A stretch of DNA of 35,458 nucleotides, from contig NZ_AZSU01000002.1 in the NCBI RefSeq assembly GCF_000511955.1, positions 253,714 to 289,171 on the forward strand, written 5' to 3'. The DNA is from [Clostridium] ultunense DSM 10521. Its GTDB lineage: Bacteria; Bacillota; Clostridia; Tissierellales; Tepidimicrobiaceae. The translations under genes were made by a program, and so were the position numbers. How positions within the stretch are numbered: the first letter of the stretch is position 1; the number at the start of each line of letters is the position of its first letter. Of the stretch, positions 31,038 to 35,458 are shown piece after piece. The notes under the pieces are model-generated. The model was given only the letters and a program-made list of their open reading frames with translations, was not told where the DNA came from and did no database searches.

Positions 31038-32951
31038 TTAGAGATTAGTAGAATAATTAAATCTTATAACCCGTTTATCTTTCTTGTCCACTACTACGTA
31101 TAAATCCATATGTATAGTATACCCATCTTCTTGGTACAAATATATGGACTCATTTTCATCTTCATAAAACAAATTTTTAAGGCCATATAATTTTTCTAAT
31201 CTTTCCTCATCTATTCCAACTTCCAAACCTCTTATGGTTTTTATCCCCGGTTTGTCTACAAGGATAGTGTCATTAAATTGTTGTTTTCCTGTTGGGCCAT
31301 CTTTCTCCATATATAAAATAGTGAGCCCGTCTATTTTGTACTCATACATACTAACATCTTCATTAATATGCTCTATTAACTCTACTTCTCCTGAACCTAA
31401 TAATTTAGTAATATAGTCTATATTATTATCTACAAATATGGTCTTATCACCTATCCGCAGCTTGTAATCATCTTCTATTAGACGTTCTGGATAATGGATT
31501 TTCTCTGTTTCAGTTTCTTCCTTTTCCTGTTCAGGCTCAGATAAGGTTATTACCTGGACTCCCTCTATAAATTCAGATTCTCTTACCATACCTTCTATAT
31601 CCTTTATCTTAAAGGCGGTACATTTAAAGCTGCCATCTATTTCATTATATAATTCATCAATATATCCTAATCTTTCGGCACTATAGCTATAAGTACCACC
31701 AAAGCCCGTTATTACACTTATAGTGTCTTTATAATCTCCCCTATATCTTAAGGAATAACCATCCCCATAGGTTCTAGGTCCATTGTCTGCATTAGGTATT
31801 CCTTCTTCATTATATTGACCGTCTTCTATATAGGCAAGTCTATGGGTTTTAGGAATTTCTATTATATATCTTTTGTTTAGGTTCTTAGACTCTACTTGGA
31901 TTTTAAATTCTTCTAATAATTTAATTTCTAAATCACTTTCAAAATTAGGTTCAATTTCTTTAAAATCATCTTTACTAAATTCATATATACTAAATTTCTT
32001 CCCAGAGGAAGCTGATGCACCATAATAGGAAGTCATAGCTAATTGGTCTAGCTCATCTTTTGTTTCATATACATCTAAATCTATGAAATCGGGATAGAAA
32101 TCTTCCATTATTTTATCTATTACAATTTCTCCTGTTTTCCCATCCATTAAGGTAAGATAAATATGACTGGGATTATCAATATTCTTGTATATGACCACCA
32201 GGTCCTTATAATCCATATTGATAAAATGACCTATTTGTTTATTCATAATAAAGAGGTCTTTCATAGCCAATAGTTGGGAATATATTTTATAAAATTCCAA
32301 TTCACCATCCATAGATTCTAAATGAGGGAGCAATTCTTCTACCTTTTCATATTCATGATAATCATAGGCCCTTTCTATTAGAGCTTTATAGGCTTTTATA
32401 TCATTTGAATCTAGCAATTCTTTTTCTAGTTCTTCTTTCAAATTTTCGTCTGGGCCAACGGCTTTATAGGCTAATATTTTAGTTTCTAAATCTTTTATTT
32501 GATCCTTAAATTCATTGTAGTAATAATCGATAGTGGTAATATGTCTATTTTCTAAATATATCTTTATTATTTCTTTAAAAAGCTCCTCATCGAATTTTTG
32601 ATAGAGCAAATGTAGTAAGGAAATTTGAGCCTTGTCCGCATCGCCTACAAGAGTTTGATATTGGGAAAATCTTATATTTAAGTCTATGGGGTCATCTAAT
32701 TCCATCATTCCTTTTAAAATGGTATTCCCTTCTTTATCATATTGGTGATTATTTCTATGTAAATCGGCTAATTTAATATAAGTATGGGAATCAGCTTCTT
32801 TTTCTAATGCCTTTAAATAATATTTTTCTGCATTTTCATAATCTTGGGCATCAAAATACTTGTCCCCCTTATTTTCATAATAATTTTTAGTACAACTTGT
32901 TAGTAAAAATACCGATACTATTAATAATAAAATAAAACTCTTTCTTTTCAT
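31038..32951 (-). CDS. Lipoprotein with TPR repeats
   Basis: This 637-residue protein starts at ATG with GGAGATG upstream. Residues 1-20 form a lipoprotein signal (KRKSFILLLIVSVFLLTSC) with Cys20 as the lipid site. The mature part begins with TPR repeats (YYENKGDKYFDAQDYENAEK, YYLKALEKEADSHTYIKLAD, LHRNNHQYDKEG) and continues helical to about residue 230. The C-terminal ~400 residues hold beta-rich segments (LTLMDGKTGEIVIDKIMEDF and a late GLEVGIDEERLEKLYGLKNL resembling a stand-alone sensor repeat). It would be anchored on the outer face of the membrane. A role in envelope sensing or secretion is possible but not shown. Confidence 0.75.
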   Translation of the reverse strand: MKRKSFILLLIVSVFLLTSCTKNYYENKGDKYFDAQDYENAEKYYLKALEKEADSHTYIKLADLHRNNHQYDKEGNTILKGMMELDDPIDLNIRFSQYQTLVGDADKAQISLLHLLYQKFDEELFKEIIKIYLENRHITTIDYYYNEFKDQIKDLETKILAYKAVGPDENLKEELEKELLDSNDIKAYKALIERAYDYHEYEKVEELLPHLESMDGELEFYKIYSQLLAMKDLFIMNKQIGHFINMDYKDLVVIYKNIDNPSHIYLTLMDGKTGEIVIDKIMEDFYPDFIDLDVYETKDELDQLAMTSYYGASASSGKKFSIYEFSKDDFKEIEPNFESDLEIKLLEEFKIQVESKNLNKRYIIEIPKTHRLAYIEDGQYNEEGIPNADNGPRTYGDGYSLRYRGDYKDTISVITGFGGTYSYSAERLGYIDELYNEIDGSFKCTAFKIKDIEGMVRESEFIEGVQVITLSEPEQEKEETETEKIHYPERLIEDDYKLRIGDKTIFVDNNIDYITKLLGSGEVELIEHINEDVSMYEYKIDGLTILYMEKDGPTGKQQFNDTILVDKPGIKTIRGLEVGIDEERLEKLYGLKNLFYEDENESIYLYQEDGYTIHMDLYVVVDKKDKRVIRFNYSTNL

Positions 32952-33221
32952 GCTTTCATCTCCATTCTATAGTCTAATATTCGTATTTCGGCCACATTAT
33001 ATTATATATCATATAATGAGCAGTTAAAAGATAGTATAGTTGAAAGTTTTATCAAAAAAAGAAGAATTTTCTTATTTTCTATAACAGGATTAAGTCCAAA
33101 TAAGGGGTTTTTCCTTGTAAATAGTATACTTAAATAGTAATATTTAAATTAGATTTATATTTTAATTTTGCCTTCAGCTATGGCATATTATTAAGAAGAT
33201 AGGAGGGAGTATCTAATTTGT
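32952..33221. other. Intergenic region, promoter area of the lipoprotein
   Basis: AT-rich sequence; a minus-strand promoter of form TTAACT/TAATAT (17 bases) can be drawn near 32998-33030. No gene is seen. Confidence 0.3.
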
Positions 33222-33656
33222 AAAAATTTAACATTAGCCATAAGGATTTAGAAATATTTAAATCTAAAGAAGATTTTTTGGTGAAGGATGCATTACATAT
33301 AGTTTATAATGCTTTTCGAGTGATAGTAGATGATAATACGAAAATATTATGGGGGAGAAGTATTGATAGAGAAGGAAATACTTCAAGGACCAGGAGCCAA
33401 TTATCAAAGACTGGTTGAAGAAGACTGGCATAAATATAATAAAGATAAAATAAAAATAGATCCTAATAATAAGGCTTATATAGAAGGAGTAAGCCCAGGT
33501 TATGGTGCCCCTGGATTATATTTGCATAAAAACTATGCCTACGGAGCTAGAACTATAGATGCTCCTAATTATCCATATAATACTGTTTATATAGTATACC
33601 AAATAGATTTAGATACTTTTGAAGCTATAGAATTATTTCACAATAGACAACGATAG
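33222..33656 (+). pseudogene. Unknown ORF, possibly frameshifted; 3' part may be translated alone
   Basis: An AGGAGGGAG site at about 33201 precedes TTG-TAA. From there one frame reads NISHKDLEIFKSKEDFLVKD, ALHIVYNAFRVIVDDNTKIL (to about 33357). The other frame is open from 33330 to 33656 and reads EILQGPGANYQRLVEEDWHK, AYIEGVSPGYGAPGLYLHKN, TIDAPNYPYNTVYIVYQIDL. The second could start at TTG 33363 after GGGGGAG (about 97 residues) or at ATG 33330 (108). The Gly/Tyr-rich C-terminal part looks like a small globular or toxin-like domain but is not recognised. A strong terminator follows at 33703-33736. Confidence 0.4.
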
Positions 33657-33702
33657 TATTATTCAAAGCCAAAAAATCTAGAAGTACTTGTGAGATAATT
33701 TT

Positions 33703-33736
33703 AAGCAGTATGGTAAGATTTATCATACTGCTTTTT
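33703..33736 (+). terminator. Rho-independent terminator
   Basis: AAGCAGTATG and CATACTGCTT form a 10-base stem with an 11-base loop, followed by TTT. Confidence 0.8.
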
Positions 33737-33806
33737 ATGGTTTTTGCCTATTTGATTATGACTTCATTAAAGGTAATATAGAGGAAATCCCGAGAAAGTA
33801 TGAAAT

Positions 33807-33850
33807 AAAAATCTCTTTTCTAGTTTTTACCAGAAAAGAGATTTTTTTAT
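33807..33850. terminator. Terminator, bidirectional
   Basis: AAAAATCTCTTTTCT and AGAAAAGAGATTTTT form a ~15-base-pair AT-rich stem with T-rich tails in both directions. It separates the unknown ORF from the DeoR gene. Confidence 0.8.
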
Positions 33851-33900
33851 TTAATTGTTATGCAATTAATAGAAAAGTTACTAAAAAAACATAAAACATG

Positions 33901-33929
33901 TTGACATTTGTAACATTATGATATATTAT
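33901..33929 (+). promoter_or_regulatory. Promoter of the DeoR-family gene
   Basis: TTGACA at 33901-33906 and TATTAT at 33924-33929 with a 17-base spacer, a near-consensus sigma-A promoter. Confidence 0.75.
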
Positions 33930-33952
33930 TGATATAAATAAGGAAAATAAAG

Positions 33953-33987
33953 TGAAAAGAACATAAAATATTAGCTGAAAAGAACAT
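33953..33987 (+). promoter_or_regulatory. Direct repeats, probable DeoR-type operator
   Basis: TGAAAAGAACAT occurs at 33953-33964 and again at 33976-33987, 23 bases apart, just downstream of the promoter. DeoR-family repressors often bind tandem direct repeats. Autoregulation is inferred. Confidence 0.55.
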
Positions 33988-34007
33988 TTAGATATGGGGT
34001 GAAATTT

Positions 34008-34763
34008 TTGAATGCTGAAGATAGAAGAAAGAAAATTATGGAGTTACTGCAAATTGAAGTGACGGTTGAAACTAATAAATTGTCTAAATTACTGAATGTA
34101 ACTCCTATGACCATTAGACGTGATTTCGAGTATTTAGAAAAAAAAGGATTAATTACAACTATTTATGGCGGTGCTATAATAAATACTCTTCCCACTTTGA
34201 AAGAACAAAACAATATGACTGACACAAGCCTTGAAAAAAGAAATATAGCTAAAGAATGTGCCAAGTTTATAAAAGAAGGGTCGACTGTTTTACTTGATGC
34301 AGGAAGTAGTGTAAAAGAACTTGCTATGGAAATAATTGATATACCTAATATAACAGTATTAACAAATTCTATTTTGGTGATGAATGTACTTGCAAAAGTC
34401 GATACTAAAATACGTTTAATAATGATTCCTGGCCAGTTTAGAAAGAGTTCAATGTCTTTTTTTGGGAGCATCACAAATAATTTTTTAAATTCAATTCATG
34501 TAGATTATTCATTTATTGGTGCCATGGGAGTATCTGAAAGAGGAGCTAGTGTTTTAGACATGGAAGAAGGACAAACTAAAAGTAAGATGATAGAAATATC
34601 GGATAATCCAATAATATTAGCAGATCATACAAAAATAGGAGTTAACAGTCTGTTCTTTATAGATGTAAAAGGAAAAAGGTATACATTGGTAACTAATTCA
34701 AATGCAGATAAAGCGGTATTGAAAGGAATCAAAAAGAATGGAAATCATGTTATTACTGTTTAG
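34008..34763 (+). CDS. DeoR-family transcriptional regulator
   Basis: This protein of about 251 residues starts at TTG 34008, 8 bases after GGGG of the ribosome-binding site; the GTG at 33999 overlaps that site. The N-terminal HTH is typical: DRRKKIMELLQIEVTVETNK, LSKLLNVTPMTIRRDFEYLE, KKGLITTIYGGAI. The DeoRC sugar-phosphate-sensor domain follows: TVLLDAGSSVKELAMEI, VLTNSILVMNVL, LIMIPGQFRKSSMSFFG, YSFIGAMGVSERG and LADHTKIGVNSLFF. Such regulators repress sugar or nucleoside catabolic operons in response to a phosphorylated sugar. No target operon is present downstream in the window; a transposase follows, so its targets may have been displaced. Confidence 0.88.
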   Translation: MNAEDRRKKIMELLQIEVTVETNKLSKLLNVTPMTIRRDFEYLEKKGLITTIYGGAIINTLPTLKEQNNMTDTSLEKRNIAKECAKFIKEGSTVLLDAGSSVKELAMEIIDIPNITVLTNSILVMNVLAKVDTKIRLIMIPGQFRKSSMSFFGSITNNFLNSIHVDYSFIGAMGVSERGASVLDMEEGQTKSKMIEISDNPIILADHTKIGVNSLFFIDVKGKRYTLVTNSNADKAVLKGIKKNGNHVITV

Positions 34764-35012
34764 TGTGAATTTAAGTCAAAGTAGATAGATTATGTACTAG
34801 GTCTAAAGGTTATTGCTTTCTCGAAAGACATCATTCAAAGTATTAAATTTACAAATTTTTATTTTAAAACAAAATATATTAAGTGCTTTGAATTTTATAA
34901 GGTATATGTACTATGTCAAGGTAAAATTATGGAATTATATTATTATTCTATGATAATGTCATATTAAATTCATTCTGATAAAATGTCATATATGAGAGAG
35001 GAGATATTTAAT
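34764..35012. other. Intergenic stretch with probable left end of the ISNCY element
   Basis: The motif GATAATGTCATAT at about 34964 and GATAAAATGTCATATAT at about 34978 form a direct repeat just upstream of the transposase gene; a similar GATAATGTCATC occurs at about 27994. These may mark the element end. No gene is seen. Confidence 0.4.
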
Positions 35013-35458
35013 ATGACTCAAAAAGAAATAACTAGACTTAGAGTCATTAATCAAACAGTTGATAAAGTAATAACTATTCGAGAAGCTGCTGAGATTTTAA
35101 GCTTAAGTGAACGCCAAGTGTTAAGGTTAAAGAAAGGAGTTGTAGAAGAAGGACCTGCGTTCATTATCCATAAAAACAGAGGCCGTAAACCAAAGCATGC
35201 TATATCGGATGGAACTAGAGATTTGATTATTAAACTTAAACAGACAAAATATAAGGAGGCTAATTTTAATCATTTTCAGGAATTAATTGAAGAACATGAA
35301 AATATTCAGGTAAGCTATCCTACGGTGTATAGAATTCTAACTGAGGCAGGTATTAAAAGCCCTAAAAAGCATCGTAAACGTAAGACACATCATAGAAGAA
35401 AAAGAAAACCTCAAAAAGGCATGTTAGTGCAAATTGATGCATCTCCCCATGAATGGAT
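35013..35458 (+). CDS. ISNCY-family transposase, N-terminal part, cut by window end
   Basis: The frame starts at ATG with GAGAGGAG upstream and is open to the window end (at least 148 residues). It reads MTQKEITRLRVINQTVDKVI, TIREAAEILSLSERQVLRLK (helix-turn-helix), GPAFIIHKNRGRKPKHAISD, SYPTVYRILTEAGIKSPKKH, a very basic stretch and then MLVQIDASPHEW, where QIDAS holds the first catalytic Asp of the DDE core. This matches ISNCY-type (ISDvu-like) transposases. Nothing in the visible part is broken, so the element may be intact. Confidence 0.85.
   Translation, partial: MTQKEITRLRVINQTVDKVITIREAAEILSLSERQVLRLKKGVVEEGPAFIIHKNRGRKPKHAISDGTRDLIIKLKQTKYKEANFNHFQELIEEHENIQVSYPTVYRILTEAGIKSPKKHRKRKTHHRRKRKPQKGMLVQIDASPHEW

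Noticed and set aside
1-35458. tRNA or rRNA genes
   Set aside because: None was recognised on reading either strand; no cloverleaf with a GTTCRA T-loop or conserved rRNA segment was noticed, though a dedicated scan was not possible.

Overview
The window is AT-rich with low-GC Gram-positive signals: strong AGGAGG ribosome-binding sites, frequent TTG/GTG starts, sigma-A type promoters, a lipoprotein and copper-amine-oxidase-like (CAO) surface proteins. Its gene content (a peptide and organic-acid catabolic block, Opp-type transporter remnants) suggests an anaerobic, amino-acid-fermenting member of Clostridia, possibly Tissierellales. This placement is inference from content only.

Layout. (1) 1-1.0 kb: remains of two insertion sequences (IS3 family, plus strand; ISL3 family, minus strand). 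(2) 1.2-3.35 kb: a membrane-anchored GDPD-like phosphodiesterase and a secreted CAO-domain protein ending in a clear terminator. (3) 3.5-13.6 kb: a coherent plus-strand catabolic block. It holds a DAACS-type symporter, an acetamidase/formamidase, a YjiH/YjiG-like Gate-domain membrane pair, an M20D amidohydrolase, two tandem M20 dipeptidase paralogues and a DASS/SLC13 symporter. A small XRE regulator with two palindromic operators sits inside it. The block probably imports and hydrolyses acylated amino acids, small peptides or amides. (4) 13.6-15.0 kb: a graveyard of IS3 and IS21 fragments. (5) 15.0-20.65 kb: a second CAO-domain gene, a rare LacI/solute-binding-protein fusion that has lost its DNA-binding head, two truncated Opp/Dpp ATPase fragments and an M19 dipeptidase-like gene. 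The 3' end of the CAO gene and its downstream hairpin are duplicated about 4.7 kb away, which marks this as a rearranged region.

(6) 20.7-30.2 kb: a defence-type accessory region. It contains a HigB toxin with a HigA-ImmA/IrrE fusion antitoxin; a two-gene operon whose first product resembles the VPA1262 family with a PLD-like C-terminus and whose second is unrecognised; remnants of an ISL3 transposase, a HEPN/MNT pair and an AAA_13 (PrrC/RloC-like) ATPase; and a DNA methyltransferase followed by a PD-(D/E)XK-like protein. (7) 30.3-35.46 kb: a TPP riboswitch core with no thiamine gene downstream, small coiled-coil ORFs, a TPR lipoprotein, a short unknown ORF, a DeoR-family regulator with direct repeats in its promoter region, and the start of an ISNCY-type transposase that runs off the window.

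The best candidates for something undescribed are the VPA1262-like/unknown gene pair at 23.2-26.4 kb in its defence setting, the LacI-SBP fusion regulator, and the orphan TPP riboswitch.
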